DNA from: an uncultured Clostridia bacterium
Lineage (GTDB): Bacteria > Bacillota > Clostridia > Oscillospirales > CAG-272
Assembly: GCA_944381115.1 (NCBI GenBank)
Contig: CALWJV010000009.1
Span: 28,716 to 92,715, forward strand
DNA: 64,000 bases
Direction of reading: 5' to 3'
The position numbers were made by a program, and so were the translations under genes. The notes below the pieces were generated by a model. That model did not search any database and was not told the DNA's origin. It saw only the letters and a list, made by a program, of their open reading frames with translations. Below, one piece after another: positions 23,278 through 32,909 of the stretch. Each line of letters opens with the position of its first letter. Position 1 is the stretch's first letter.

Positions 23278-24694
23278 ATCGCTCGCCGTCACTGTGTTTT
23301 ACACGGAAAATCAACCCTTTTAACGCTTTGTAATTAAAAGGTATTAATGGATAAAGATAACTGCGGCTTCCGCTTATACTTTTATTTGTTACAACAAGTA
23401 AAAATGATATTATAGTACCGACAATTATTCCCCATCCTCCTATAAGATAAGTCAAAATAAGCAAAAGTATTCTCATAAATTTTATGGCATATCCAAGTTC
23501 ATAACTGGTTTGGGTAAAATTTGCAATTGTAACAAACGCCGTATACAGGATTACATCAGGTGAAAACCATCCGGCATTTACAGCAAAATCTCCAAGAATA
23601 AGTCCTCCGACAATACTCAGTGCACTTCCTAGAACATCAGGGGTGTTAAGAGAAGCAAGTCTCATCCCGTCAATTGCAAACTCTATGATTAAAAGTTGCC
23701 AAAAAACGGGTATGCCCGCTTTATGAGAAAGCTCAAGAAATTGAAGAAACTGCGGAAGTCTGTCAACAAAACCAAGCATCCAATACCAAACAGGAGTCAA
23801 ATAAATTGAAAAAATATATACCAAAAAACGTATTATACGCAGATAACTTCCGGTAAGCGGCGGAAAAGAAAAATCGTCAGTTTCCTGAAAAAAATCAAAA
23901 ATAGATGTCGGCAATATCATGACCGACGGGGAGTTATCGCACATTATCAGAACGCTTCCCTCAAGAATCGACGCCGCTGCAGCATCCGGCCGCTCTGTAT
24001 AACGTACCTTCGGAAAAGGATTGTACCAACGCCGTTTTATTAAGACCTCGGTAAGCGTCTCTCCCTGAAAATTAACACTTTTCATTTTTAAGTTTTTAAT
24101 TTGGTTTTTTACGTTTTCAACAAATTCAGCATCCGCAACCCCTTCCATATAACAGACGCAAATATCGCTTTTAGTGCTTTCGCCCACTGTCTGTACTGAA
24201 AAAGTAAGCCGTGGGTCACGTATACGCCTTCGTATCAAAGCAGCATTAGGCTGAAGAGTCTCTCCGAAACCGTCTCTGGCACCGCGAAGTACTTTATCGT
24301 TTTCCGGCTCCTCAATGCTTCTTGACGGAATATTACGCATATCAATAAGGAATGCTTTTGGCTCGCCTTCTGCTATAAAACAGGTCATTCCTGCCATAAC
24401 ATTCTTTATTATAATGTCTGTTTGATCGGAAACCGTAGCCTCCACATAAGGTATCGTCGAATCGGTAAGCAAAAAATCTTCGGCACTTATACAGTACCTC
24501 AAAAAATCCTGCACGACCTGACTGTTTGCAAACCCGGCAATATAGAAAAAAGCACATTTTTGTTTATTTCTGGGAGTCAAGATACGTTTTACTATGTCAA
24601 AATTTTCAGAAGTACGGAGAATTTTATCTATCTGTTTTACATCATTTTGAAAATTTCCGCTCAGTTTATTTTTTTCACTCTCATTTTCAGACAT
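23276..24694 (-). CDS. SpoVAF/GerA family spore germination membrane protein
   Basis: A 472-aa protein. Residues about 30-265 form the soluble N-terminal GerA domain, with FLIDMRNIPSRSIEEPEND, then VLRGARDGFGETLQPNAALI and RRRIRDPRL. Residues about 280-450 contain five or so membrane helices. The RGARDGF-ETL-ALIRRRIRDP wording is closer to SpoVAF than to germinant receptor A subunits (RGPREGF-E). It would act in the spore inner membrane during dipicolinate release or germination. No spoVA or gerB/gerC gene is adjacent, so it stands alone. AAAGGA-type purines precede the ATG. Confidence 0.88.
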   Translation of the reverse strand: MSENESEKNKLSGNFQNDVKQIDKILRTSENFDIVKRILTPRNKQKCAFFYIAGFANSQVVQDFLRYCISAEDFLLTDSTIPYVEATVSDQTDIIIKNVMAGMTCFIAEGEPKAFLIDMRNIPSRSIEEPENDKVLRGARDGFGETLQPNAALIRRRIRDPRLTFSVQTVGESTKSDICVCYMEGVADAEFVENVKNQIKNLKMKSVNFQGETLTEVLIKRRWYNPFPKVRYTERPDAAAASILEGSVLIMCDNSPSVMILPTSIFDFFQETDDFSFPPLTGSYLRIIRFLVYIFSIYLTPVWYWMLGFVDRLPQFLQFLELSHKAGIPVFWQLLIIEFAIDGMRLASLNTPDVLGSALSIVGGLILGDFAVNAGWFSPDVILYTAFVTIANFTQTSYELGYAIKFMRILLLILTYLIGGWGIIVGTIISFLLVVTNKSISGSRSYLYPLIPFNYKALKGLIFRVKHSDGER

Positions 24695-24798
24695 ACTTTT
24701 TTTCCTTTTTTCCTTTTAATTTTAATTGTCAAAAGTAAAATTTATTATTGGTATAAAATAATTAAATATGTATTTAAGCTTAAAATTTTTAAAGATTA

Positions 24799-24827
24799 TT
24801 GACATATCCGGAAAAATATGGTATTAT
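24799..24827 (+). promoter_or_regulatory. Promoter of the AraC-type regulator
   Basis: TTGACA (24799-24804), 17 bp and TATTAT (24822-24827), about 55 bp before the start codon. Confidence 0.65.
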
Positions 24828-24887
24828 TATTCTAAGTTTGTAAATATTAAAAGACATAAATTCAAAAGCAAATGGAAGGAATCCGCC

Positions 24888-25646
24888 ATGGAAAACTTTT
24901 TTTCGCTCAATGACGTAAAAATATCTCATGGCGATCCGATATCGCTTTCAGGACAAGGCATGTTTTTTTGGTGTCAGATATCTTCATTTTCGGATGTGCT
25001 ATGTAATGGAAACCAACTTAAAACCGTTTCCTACGGCGAAACGTTTGCAGGCAACCTTGAAAAAAATTATACACTTGTACCGAATAATGAAAATAATTGT
25101 TTTGCAATTCTTATTTCAGTAAACGGAGAATTTGTTAAAAATATTACACAAGAGTATAATATCAGCGATGGTTTTTTGGTAAAGGCTCCTGAAGTACCGG
25201 AAAATATTGAGGAAATGCGTGAAATTTTTGAAAGTAACCGATATTCTGAAGAAGAAAAAAAAGCCCGAACAGCACTCTTATTTCATGGACTTATCTATAA
25301 ATTATATAAAGCAGCAACATCACGTTTGGTAAGAAGAACAGCTCTACGTATAAAAGATTATATTGACTCTCACATTGAAGAAAAAATAGAACTGAAAACA
25401 CTTTCAGAAGTTTTTTTTATGAGTAAAACGCAACTTTTCCGCATATTTAAAGAAGAATATGGAGTTGCTCCGATCAAGTATCTTACAATCCGTAAAATAG
25501 AATTATCAAAAAAATTACTTAAAAACGGAAATCTTAAAATTTCTGAAATTTCAGACTCACTTTCTTTTTTTGATGCAAAGCATTTTTCAAAAACATTTTT
25601 AAAATACGAAGGTATTCTTCCCAGCAAATACAGAAAAAAAACATAA
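24888..25646 (+). CDS. AraC-family transcriptional regulator
   Basis: A 252-aa regulator. The last 100 residues hold two HTH motifs: IELKTLSEVFFMSKTQLFRI, then LKISEISDSLSFFDAKHFSK and the family ending GILPSKYRKKT. The N-terminal 140 residues (small beta-rich sensor, no cupin signature I can name) presumably bind an effector. The ATG at 24888 follows GGAAGGA; the longer frame from 24768 lacks a site and overlaps the promoter. It lies 42 bp before the malic enzyme gene in the same direction and might be co-transcribed. Its target and ligand are unknown. Confidence 0.9.
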   Translation: MENFFSLNDVKISHGDPISLSGQGMFFWCQISSFSDVLCNGNQLKTVSYGETFAGNLEKNYTLVPNNENNCFAILISVNGEFVKNITQEYNISDGFLVKAPEVPENIEEMREIFESNRYSEEEKKARTALLFHGLIYKLYKAATSRLVRRTALRIKDYIDSHIEEKIELKTLSEVFFMSKTQLFRIFKEEYGVAPIKYLTIRKIELSKKLLKNGNLKISEISDSLSFFDAKHFSKTFLKYEGILPSKYRKKT

Positions 25647-25688
25647 AACAGATGAATTTTAAAAGTCCAACAGAACGGAGATATAAAA

Positions 25689-26870
25689 ATGAATTACCGC
25701 GAAGAGTCTTTGAGGCTTCACAAAAATCTTAAAGGAAAAATTGAAATAAAAACGAGGGTGGAAGTAAAAGACAGAGATTCACTGTCTCTTGCATATACTC
25801 CCGGAGTTGCCGAACCGTGCCTTGCTATACAAAAGGATATTTCTCTTTCCTACGAATTAACGCGACGCTGGAATACCGTTGCTGTAATTACTGACGGAAC
25901 TGCTGTCCTTGGACTGGGTGATATAGGTCCTGAAGCAGGTATGCCAGTTATGGAAGGCAAATGCGTTCTTTTTAAAGAATTCGGCAATATCGATGCAATC
26001 CCCCTTTGCGTACGCTCCAAAAACGTTGAAGAAATCGTAAATGCAGTTTCGCTTTTTTCAGGAAGTTTCGGAGGAATAAACCTCGAAGATATTTCAGCAC
26101 CAAGATGCTTTGAGGTAGAAAGAAAATTAAAAGAAAAATGTGATATCCCGGTTTTTCATGACGATCAACACGGAACGGCTGTGGTTGTTCTTGCAGGAGT
26201 AAGTAATGCACTGAAACTTGCACAAAAAGAAATTGAAAATGCAAAAATAGTAATAAACGGTGCGGGATCTGCCGGTATCGCAATTGCAAAACTTCTTATT
26301 GACGCCGGCGCAAAAAACCTTATTCTTTGTGACAAAGCCGGTGCAATTTTTGAAGGTGCCGACGGACTTAACTCAGAGCAAATATTTATGAGTAAAATAA
26401 CAAATCCCGAAAAAAACACCGGTAAACTATCAGACGTAATCAAAGGCGCAGATGTCTTTATCGGAGTTTCCGCTCCAAATATAGTAACGGAAGAAATGAT
26501 ATCATCCATGTCAAAAAAATCCATCGTTTTTGCAATGGCAAATCCGATACCTGAGATAATGCCTGAAAAAGCAAAAAATGCTGGTGCCTATATTGTAGGA
26601 AGCGGAAGAAGTGATTTTGTAAATCAAATCAATAATGTCCTTGCATTCCCCGGAATTTTCAGAGGGGCGCTTGATGCCCGCGCTTCAGAAATAAACAGAG
26701 AAATGATGCTTGCTGCTTCAAAAGCAATTTCTTCTTTGGTCAGCGACACAGAGCTTTCTCCCGAATATGTTATACCTGCTGCTTTTGACAAAAGAGCACA
26801 TACGGCAGTTGCCACTGCAGTAAAAGAGGCAGCGGTAAAAACCGGGGTCGCAAGAATACTTCTTAACTGA
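25689..26870 (+). CDS. NAD(P)-dependent malic enzyme
   Basis: A 393-aa short-form malic enzyme that oxidatively decarboxylates malate to pyruvate. Visible motifs are LAYTPGVAEPCLAI (catalytic Tyr region), VITDGTAVLGLGDIGPEAG, the metal-binding DDQHGTA with preceding FH, and the Rossmann GAGSAGIAIA at about residue 187-196. The C-terminal part (FPGIFRGALDARA) is complete and there is no phosphotransacetylase extension. The ribosome binding site ACGGAG precedes the ATG. With the aminotransferase downstream it would link malate, pyruvate and aspartate pools. Cofactor preference cannot be told by eye. Confidence 0.95.
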   Translation: MNYREESLRLHKNLKGKIEIKTRVEVKDRDSLSLAYTPGVAEPCLAIQKDISLSYELTRRWNTVAVITDGTAVLGLGDIGPEAGMPVMEGKCVLFKEFGNIDAIPLCVRSKNVEEIVNAVSLFSGSFGGINLEDISAPRCFEVERKLKEKCDIPVFHDDQHGTAVVVLAGVSNALKLAQKEIENAKIVINGAGSAGIAIAKLLIDAGAKNLILCDKAGAIFEGADGLNSEQIFMSKITNPEKNTGKLSDVIKGADVFIGVSAPNIVTEEMISSMSKKSIVFAMANPIPEIMPEKAKNAGAYIVGSGRSDFVNQINNVLAFPGIFRGALDARASEINREMMLAASKAISSLVSDTELSPEYVIPAAFDKRAHTAVATAVKEAAVKTGVARILLN

Positions 26871-26965
26871 ATCCGTATTTGCAATATTTTATTATGCATA
26901 TACACGGAAAATATATCGCAACATTATAACAGCAAAAATAACTTTTATATACAGGAGTCAATCAT

Positions 26966-28243
26966 ATGTTTTATTCGCAGATGAATAAAGAACAACTTTT
27001 AAACGAAAAAAAATCGCTTGATAAACAGTACGCAGAACTTTTAAAAAAAGAACTTAAACTTGATATGTCAAGAGGTAAACCGGATACGGCACAACTCGAC
27101 CTTTCAACAGATCTGCTTGCGGTCATCAAAACAGAAAAAGACTGCTACACGGAGAAGGGTGTTGACGTTAGAAACTATGGAGTAGTTGACGGAATCTCCG
27201 AAGCAAAAAAACTTTTTGCAGAACTTCTTGACGTTAATGAAGATAACGTAATAGTCGGAGGCTGCTCCAGTCTTAATATTATGTATGACGAAATTACAAG
27301 AGCGATGATGTTCGGTGTAGTCGGCGGAAAAAAGCCCTGGGGTGCACAAGGTAAAATAAAATTTCTTTGTCCGGTTCCGGGATATGACAGACATTTCGCC
27401 ATTTGTGAACTTATGGGCATAGAAATGATAAATATTCCTATGAAAAAAGACGGCCCTGATATGGATATGGTAGAAAGATTAGTTTCAGAGGATGATAGCA
27501 TAAAAGGAATATGGTGTGTCCCGAAGTATTCTAACCCGGATGGATGTGTTTACTCTGACAAAACGGTAATGCGTTTTGCCTTCCTTAAGCCTAAGGCTCC
27601 AGATTTTCGTATATTCTGGGATAACGCATACGCTGTTCATGATCTATACGGTGAGATCAAGATTGCAAACCTGCTTAAATCAGCAGCAGAAAACGGCAAT
27701 GAAAACATGCCGCTCATTTTTACTTCAACATCTAAAATCTCATTTGCCGGAGCAGGTCTTTCCGCTATGGCCGCTTCCAAAGCAAACATTGAAAAAACAA
27801 AAAAGAGTTTAGGTATCCAGACCATAGGGTTTGATAAAATAAACCAACTCCGCCATGTAAAATATTTTAAAAATGCCGACGGGATCAGGGAGCATATGAA
27901 AAAACATGCTGCGCTTTTACGTCCAAAATTTGAAACGGTTTTAAATGCATTCAATACACATTTGAAACCGCTCGGAATCTCCGAATGGAGTGAGCCTAAA
28001 GGAGGATATTTCATTTCACTCAGTATAACTGCCGGTTCTGCAAAAAGAGTTTATCAACTTGCAAAGGATGCAGGAGTCACGCTTACCCCTGCCGGTGCTC
28101 CGTTTCCTTACGGAATTGACCCTGAGGACAAAATTCTCCGCATAGCACCATCATATCCTACAATTCCGGAACTTTCAGCCGCCGTAGATATACTTTGTCT
28201 TTGTGTAAAAATGTCCGCAGTCGAAAGTTATCTGAATAAGTGA
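26966..28243 (+). CDS. PLP-dependent aminotransferase, aspartate aminotransferase-like
   Basis: A 425-aa class I fold-type I enzyme. Landmarks are LDMSRGKPDTAQLDLS near residue 32, the substrate-binding NYGVVDGISEAKKLFAELL, CPVPGYDRHF, the Asn in YSNPDGCVYS, the Asp of FWDNAYAVHDLY and the PLP lysine in TSTSKISFAGAGLS. This pattern matches the Asp aminotransferase type represented by corynebacterial AspT (Pfam Asp_aminotransf) rather than the standard AspB. It most likely interconverts aspartate and oxaloacetate using 2-oxoglutarate. The site CAGGAG precedes the ATG, 95 bp after malic enzyme. Confidence 0.92.
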   Translation: MFYSQMNKEQLLNEKKSLDKQYAELLKKELKLDMSRGKPDTAQLDLSTDLLAVIKTEKDCYTEKGVDVRNYGVVDGISEAKKLFAELLDVNEDNVIVGGCSSLNIMYDEITRAMMFGVVGGKKPWGAQGKIKFLCPVPGYDRHFAICELMGIEMINIPMKKDGPDMDMVERLVSEDDSIKGIWCVPKYSNPDGCVYSDKTVMRFAFLKPKAPDFRIFWDNAYAVHDLYGEIKIANLLKSAAENGNENMPLIFTSTSKISFAGAGLSAMAASKANIEKTKKSLGIQTIGFDKINQLRHVKYFKNADGIREHMKKHAALLRPKFETVLNAFNTHLKPLGISEWSEPKGGYFISLSITAGSAKRVYQLAKDAGVTLTPAGAPFPYGIDPEDKILRIAPSYPTIPELSAAVDILCLCVKMSAVESYLNK

Positions 28244-28509
28244 TCTCAGAAAATACGGCTTGAATTTAATACACTAAAATACCTGAGCAAACACACTTGT
28301 TTTTATTAATATACATTCTAATCATTTCCGGTCCGAAAAACTTTTTTGAAAATAATGTGTTTTTAAAAATACGGTATAATATTACCATTTTCTGTATATC
28401 CTTATCATATAATAATAAGGAGATATGCTTTAGTAACACACATCATAAAAAATAAAACACGTTATTGTTTTACGGTACTAACTGTACCGGCTTTTATCGG
28501 AGGGATATT

Positions 28510-29112
28510 TTGAATTACATATATTCAGAAATGAAGGAAGAAAAAAAAAGCCTGGGATGTACAGTTTCAAGAGTATTTGTTCGCTATCCTCAAAATCTAA
28601 ATAATGAAAAAATTGATGGGTATTTTAAAAATTTGGCAGAAGCATTTTTTAAATTTGCGACCGATATTGCTTTCAAAAAAAAAGAATATGAATTTTCCAT
28701 TTATATTGAAAACGGAGGACGGCGTTCCCTTTTTCCGTCCGGTGATTATAAATTTGAAATAGAAATCATCGGAATATTCAAAAGTTTTATAAGTACAAAA
28801 ACACTGGCAACCGTCACTGAAAACGGGTATGTCTCAGATTACAGGATATTTTACGAAGTTTTTGACACAAAAAGCGGAATTATCTGTAATGCAAGTGATT
28901 TTTTTAAAAAAAAGCCGAAAATAAAGTATAACGGTTTTTATTTAAGAGACGGAAAAGTCTTTTTTTGCAATACACCGGATGTACATAATAACCGTAATTT
29001 GAAAATTTCCGATTTATCAAAATCAACTGCTCAGGCAGAAAATTTTAAAATTGAAAAAATTCCTTTTTTTGCGGAAAATTGCAAAAAAAAAACTTTCTTT
29101 AAACAATCTTAA
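28510..29112 (+). CDS. Unrecognised 200-aa cytoplasmic protein
   Basis: I do not recognise this protein with confidence. The preferred start is a TTG at 28510 because CGGAGGG lies 6 nt before it; a Met follows at 28531 and the open frame extends back to 28465 without a site. The middle (YEVFDTKSGIICNASDFFKK, then FYLRDGKVFFCNTPDV) vaguely recalls the DUF3298/RsiV-type beta-rich domain. There is no signal peptide or membrane segment. A -10-like GGTATAAT lies at 28373-28380. It is the gene just before the V-ATPase operon, with 168 bp between, and no functional link is evident. Confidence 0.7.
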   Translation: MNYIYSEMKEEKKSLGCTVSRVFVRYPQNLNNEKIDGYFKNLAEAFFKFATDIAFKKKEYEFSIYIENGGRRSLFPSGDYKFEIEIIGIFKSFISTKTLATVTENGYVSDYRIFYEVFDTKSGIICNASDFFKKKPKIKYNGFYLRDGKVFFCNTPDVHNNRNLKISDLSKSTAQAENFKIEKIPFFAENCKKKTFFKQS

Positions 29113-29280
29113 TATTGTACATATCTTTTTTTATTCTATCTTAAAGAAATATATGATAAAATGTGTATAGTTAAATCAGTTTACAATATAAGTAATTATT
29201 TTGATTTGATACGTTGATTTTTAACTTGATAAAGCAAAAATCACGTAAGATAATAAATAAAATGATTTACGGAGGTCTGA

Positions 29281-29595
29281 ATGCTTAAAAACATTATTGA
29301 TAAAATAAGAGATGCCGAACAACACGCATACAATATACGCAAAAACGCGGATCAAAGCGCAAACGAAATTATTGAATGTGCAATTGAAGAGGCTAATGAG
29401 ATAAGCAAAAACTCTGCAAAAGAAGCGGAAAAAGAATACGAAGAAAAAATTGCTCAGGCTAAAAAATCCGCTGAAGCAAGAATTGACGAAAACAGAAAAA
29501 TATCTTATGAAAATGCCGCAAAAATGAGTGAGATATCAAAAAAGAAAACAGATGCTGCTATTAAGTTTATAATCGACAGTGTTCTGGAAGGATAA
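29281..29595 (+). CDS. V-type ATPase subunit G/H (peripheral stalk)
   Basis: A 104-aa, almost wholly alpha-helical, highly charged coiled coil (Ala/Glu/Lys rich) that fits the peripheral-stalk subunit pairing with subunit E (NtpF in Enterococcus, AhaH/subunit H in archaea). TTACGGAGG precedes the ATG. It is the first gene of the operon order G/H-I-K-E-C-F-A-B-D, 43 bp before subunit I. It was assigned by length, composition and position rather than by motif. Confidence 0.85.
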   Translation: MLKNIIDKIRDAEQHAYNIRKNADQSANEIIECAIEEANEISKNSAKEAEKEYEEKIAQAKKSAEARIDENRKISYENAAKMSEISKKKTDAAIKFIIDSVLEG

Positions 29596-29637
29596 AAATA
29601 TGGAAACAGAAACTGGCTTACGAAAGGAGGAAATGAT

Positions 29638-31596
29638 ATGTCGGTAAGTAAAATGAAAAAACTTACGCTTGTTACAATTAAACACGACAGCGAAAGAATA
29701 ATGCAAAAATTAATGTGGCTTGGATGTATCGAAGTTGAAAAAAGCAAATCCGAAAAAGACGATCGAAATGCTTTATATGATTCGGACAGACAAAATGCCG
29801 TAGCCGACATTAAACTGCTTGAAGACAGTTGTTCCGTTCTTATAAAATTCGGAAATGTGAAAGGCGGTCTTTTCACACCGGCTCCGACCGTCAGTAAATC
29901 TGATTTTAAATCAGGTAAGGTCGGCGATAAAGATTACTCCGAAATAATTGAAAAAGCAATGGAGATCCTGAACAGTAAAAAAGAACTTGACTCCCTTGAA
30001 AATGAACTTAATTCTGTTAAAAACAAAATCCTCTCTTTTACTCCTTGGCTGGACTACGACATGAAACTTTCCGAAACATCAACCGTAAGGACAAGCATAA
30101 TGCTCGGAACTCTTCCAAAGACAACAGGTGAAGAAAAAATATCAGAGATTGCAGATAAAGAAGACTTTGAGGCGTCAATCGAGGTCGTTTCTGCGGAAAC
30201 CACTCTTTCTTATGTCTCTGTAGTTTATATGAAGGACAGAGAAGAAACCGTAATAAAAAATTTAACAAAACTCGGATTTAACAGAATGACCTTCCCCGAT
30301 ATGACTGACACTCCGCTTTTTGAATCAGAAAAATTAAAAAACAGAGAATCGGAAATTATTGAAAAACTTGAATTTATAAAAAATAAGATCGCCGGAAATT
30401 CGCTTTATTTTGACGATTTTCAAATCGCTCTTGATATAGCAAATACGGAAATGCGTCTTGCCGAAACAAAGCAAAAACTCCTCAGTACTGAAAGAACTGT
30501 CGTCCTTTCCGGTTGGATTCCCGCTGAGCACACATCCGCTCTTGAAAGGACGTTGAAAAACGAGCCTATATATTACGCACTTGACGATCCGGAAGAAGGC
30601 GACGATGTTCCTGTTCATCTTGTCAACGGAAAACCCGCCGGGTATTTTGAATCTGTCGTGGAAATGTATTCCCCTCCGGCATACGGAAGTTTTGATCCGA
30701 CACGTATAATGATGGTCTTTTTCTTCATCATTTTCGGTCTTATGCTTGCTGACGTGGTTTACGGAGTAATAATATGCCTTGGATGTTTGCTTTTGGTAAA
30801 AAAGGCAACCGTTTCAGCAGGTGTAAAAAATATGTGTATGTTATTCACCGTATGCGGAATATCGTGTATTATATTCGGAGTAATATTCGGCAGTTACCTC
30901 GGGGACCTTCCCTCGCAGTTTATGCTTAATTTCTTTAATGTGAATATAAAGCCGTGGACCGCTCTTGATATAATGAGTTCCGAAGGAGCAATAGTATTTC
31001 TTATACTTTCTCTTGTATTCGGCGCCGTTCATATGCTAACGGGTATGGGTATACGACTTTATGTTCTTTGGAAGAGCGGAGATAAATTTGCTGCAATATT
31101 TGATGAAGGAAGTTGGTTTGTTCTTTTTCTCGGTATAGGACTATACTTCATAAACTCTGTTATAGGCATAATTATGGCAGGAATCGGTGTTGCAATGCTT
31201 ATACTCACCCAGGGAAGACGCGAAAAAAACATCTTACTAAAGTTTATTAAAGGTATAGGAAGCCTTTACAATATAGTAAGTTATGTATCTGACCTTTTGT
31301 CTTATTCAAGAATTATGGCATTAGGCCTTTCTTCAGCAGTTGTAGCAAGCGTATTCAACATCCTCGCAACAATGGGAGGGCCCACCGTCCCGGGAATAAT
31401 TATTTTTGTTCTTATAATACCTTTAGGTCACCTTCTTAACCTTGCAATAAATTTACTTGGTACATTTGTTCATACAAGCAGACTCCAGTACGTGGAATTT
31501 TTCGGTAAATTTTTTGAGGACGGCGGAAGACCGTTCCGACCGATAAAACCGGATATAACGCATTCGGAAATAAGCGAGCAAACGGAAAGTATCTGA
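29638..31596 (+). CDS. ntpI: V-type ATPase subunit I (a-subunit stator)
   Basis: A 652-aa protein. The N-terminal cytoplasmic half (about 1-340) contains coiled coil for docking the peripheral stalks. The C-terminal half (about 350-650) has eight or so membrane helices forming the ion half-channels. Typical segments are PPAYGSFDPTRIMMVFFFII, FGLMLADVVYG, SYVSDLLSYSRIMALGLSSA (with the essential Arg) and GHLLNLAINLLGTFVHTSRL followed by QYVEFFGKFFEDGG. AAAGGAGG precedes the ATG. It is the membrane stator of the rotary ATPase. Confidence 0.96.
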   Translation: MSVSKMKKLTLVTIKHDSERIMQKLMWLGCIEVEKSKSEKDDRNALYDSDRQNAVADIKLLEDSCSVLIKFGNVKGGLFTPAPTVSKSDFKSGKVGDKDYSEIIEKAMEILNSKKELDSLENELNSVKNKILSFTPWLDYDMKLSETSTVRTSIMLGTLPKTTGEEKISEIADKEDFEASIEVVSAETTLSYVSVVYMKDREETVIKNLTKLGFNRMTFPDMTDTPLFESEKLKNRESEIIEKLEFIKNKIAGNSLYFDDFQIALDIANTEMRLAETKQKLLSTERTVVLSGWIPAEHTSALERTLKNEPIYYALDDPEEGDDVPVHLVNGKPAGYFESVVEMYSPPAYGSFDPTRIMMVFFFIIFGLMLADVVYGVIICLGCLLLVKKATVSAGVKNMCMLFTVCGISCIIFGVIFGSYLGDLPSQFMLNFFNVNIKPWTALDIMSSEGAIVFLILSLVFGAVHMLTGMGIRLYVLWKSGDKFAAIFDEGSWFVLFLGIGLYFINSVIGIIMAGIGVAMLILTQGRREKNILLKFIKGIGSLYNIVSYVSDLLSYSRIMALGLSSAVVASVFNILATMGGPTVPGIIIFVLIIPLGHLLNLAINLLGTFVHTSRLQYVEFFGKFFEDGGRPFRPIKPDITHSEISEQTESI

Positions 31597-31709
31597 TTTC
31601 AATTACTTTTATGTAATTAAAACTTTTAATCTTAACAAAATTAAAAAATGAACCGTATAAAACGGTAAAAACAGAAATAAAAAATAAAACCAAAACGGAG
31701 GAAAAAATC

Positions 31710-32198
31710 ATGGAATTTTTATCATCAATATTCACCGGGGCAAACATCGCTCTTATCGGAGCATTTTTAGCGGTAGGACTTGCGGGATGGGGATCTGCCA
31801 AAGGTGTTGGAAATGCGGCATGTGCAGTCGGCGGTTTTCTTTCGGAAAATCCAAATATGTTCGGTAAAGTTTTTATTCTCGAAGCCCTTCCGGCAACTCA
31901 AGGTATATATGGATTTGTCGTCGCATTTATGATCATGCTTAAAGTCGGTGTTCTCGGCGGAGGCGACATTTCCGCTATCACTGTTGCACAGGGCGGTTAT
32001 CTGCTTTTTGCAGCCCTTCCAATTGCAATTGTAGGACTTATTTCCGCTCAATATCAGTCCAAGGCTGCCATAGCCGGTATCAACCTTATTTCAAAACAAA
32101 AAGACAAACTCGGAAATGCTATCACAAATGCAGCGCTTGTTGAGACATACGCTATTTTAGCACTTCTTATTTCGATGCTCCTTATTATGAATTTCTGA
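31710..32198 (+). CDS. ntpK: V-type ATPase subunit K (c-ring proteolipid), Na+-type ligands
   Basis: A 162-aa, four-helix duplicated proteolipid. Helix 2 has ALPATQGIYGF, helix 3 is followed by SAQYQSKAAIAG and helix 4 has ALVETYAILALL. These match the Enterococcus hirae NtpK Na+ site (Thr64, Gln65, Gln110, Glu139), including the single carboxylate per two hairpins. This predicts Na+ rather than H+ coupling, as inference from ligands. ACGGAGG precedes the ATG. The 113-bp gap before it may hold extra translation or processing signals that raise proteolipid expression. Confidence 0.95.
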   Translation: MEFLSSIFTGANIALIGAFLAVGLAGWGSAKGVGNAACAVGGFLSENPNMFGKVFILEALPATQGIYGFVVAFMIMLKVGVLGGGDISAITVAQGGYLLFAALPIAIVGLISAQYQSKAAIAGINLISKQKDKLGNAITNAALVETYAILALLISMLLIMNF

Positions 32199-32250
32199 TT
32201 TACCTATACCGATTTGTCTGTAAAAACGACGGTTATAAGGAAGGAAACAA

Positions 32251-32895
32251 ATGAACAGTATTGAAAAAATAACATCAAGAATAACAAAAGAAGCGGAAGA
32301 CTATGCCGCTGAAGCAATAAAAACCACAAAAGAGCGAGCACAGGTAATTATTTCCGATGCAAAAATGGCTGCGGAAAAACACAGAGCAGAAGTCAGTGAA
32401 AAATGCAAAAAAGAGTGCGACGCCATTATAAACCGTGCTGCGTCATCTGCAGATATTCTTGAAAGAAATATACTTCTTGATGCAAAAAGCGTTATAATTG
32501 ACAAAGTCTTCAAAAAGGCGGAAAAAGAATTTTCAGAGATTGACTGTAACCGATATTTTGATTTTCTGATCAAAACACTTAATAACGCAATTGTATTTTT
32601 TGATGTATCCGAGGCAGAAAATGAAGAGGAAACGGAAGAAGACGAAAATATTTATATTCTTACTCTAAATTCCACCGATAAAGAAAAATACGGCAAAAAA
32701 CTCCTTAACTCGGTCAAAGAAACGGTAAGCGCTCAAGGAAAGTCTATTGAACTTTCCAAAACTCCCGGAGATTTTTCCGGAGGATTAAAATTGCGCCTCG
32801 GAAACATTGAGATAAGCGGAACACTCGAATCACTTTTTAAAGCGGCTAAAGAAAAAACCGAAGCAAAAGTTTACAACATTCTTTTCGGATGCTGA
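32251..32895 (+). CDS. ntpE: V-type ATPase subunit E
   Basis: A 214-aa peripheral-stalk subunit. The long N-terminal helix (about 1-110, Ala/Glu/Lys rich) pairs with the G/H subunit. The C-terminal globular part has GGLKLRLGNIEISGTLESLF, the typical E-subunit ending that contacts subunit B. AAGGAAGG precedes the ATG. Its stop lies 15 bp before the favoured subunit C start. Confidence 0.93.
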   Translation: MNSIEKITSRITKEAEDYAAEAIKTTKERAQVIISDAKMAAEKHRAEVSEKCKKECDAIINRAASSADILERNILLDAKSVIIDKVFKKAEKEFSEIDCNRYFDFLIKTLNNAIVFFDVSEAENEEETEEDENIYILTLNSTDKEKYGKKLLNSVKETVSAQGKSIELSKTPGDFSGGLKLRLGNIEISGTLESLFKAAKEKTEAKVYNILFGC

Positions 32896-32909
32896 AGGGA
32901 GCATTGGCA

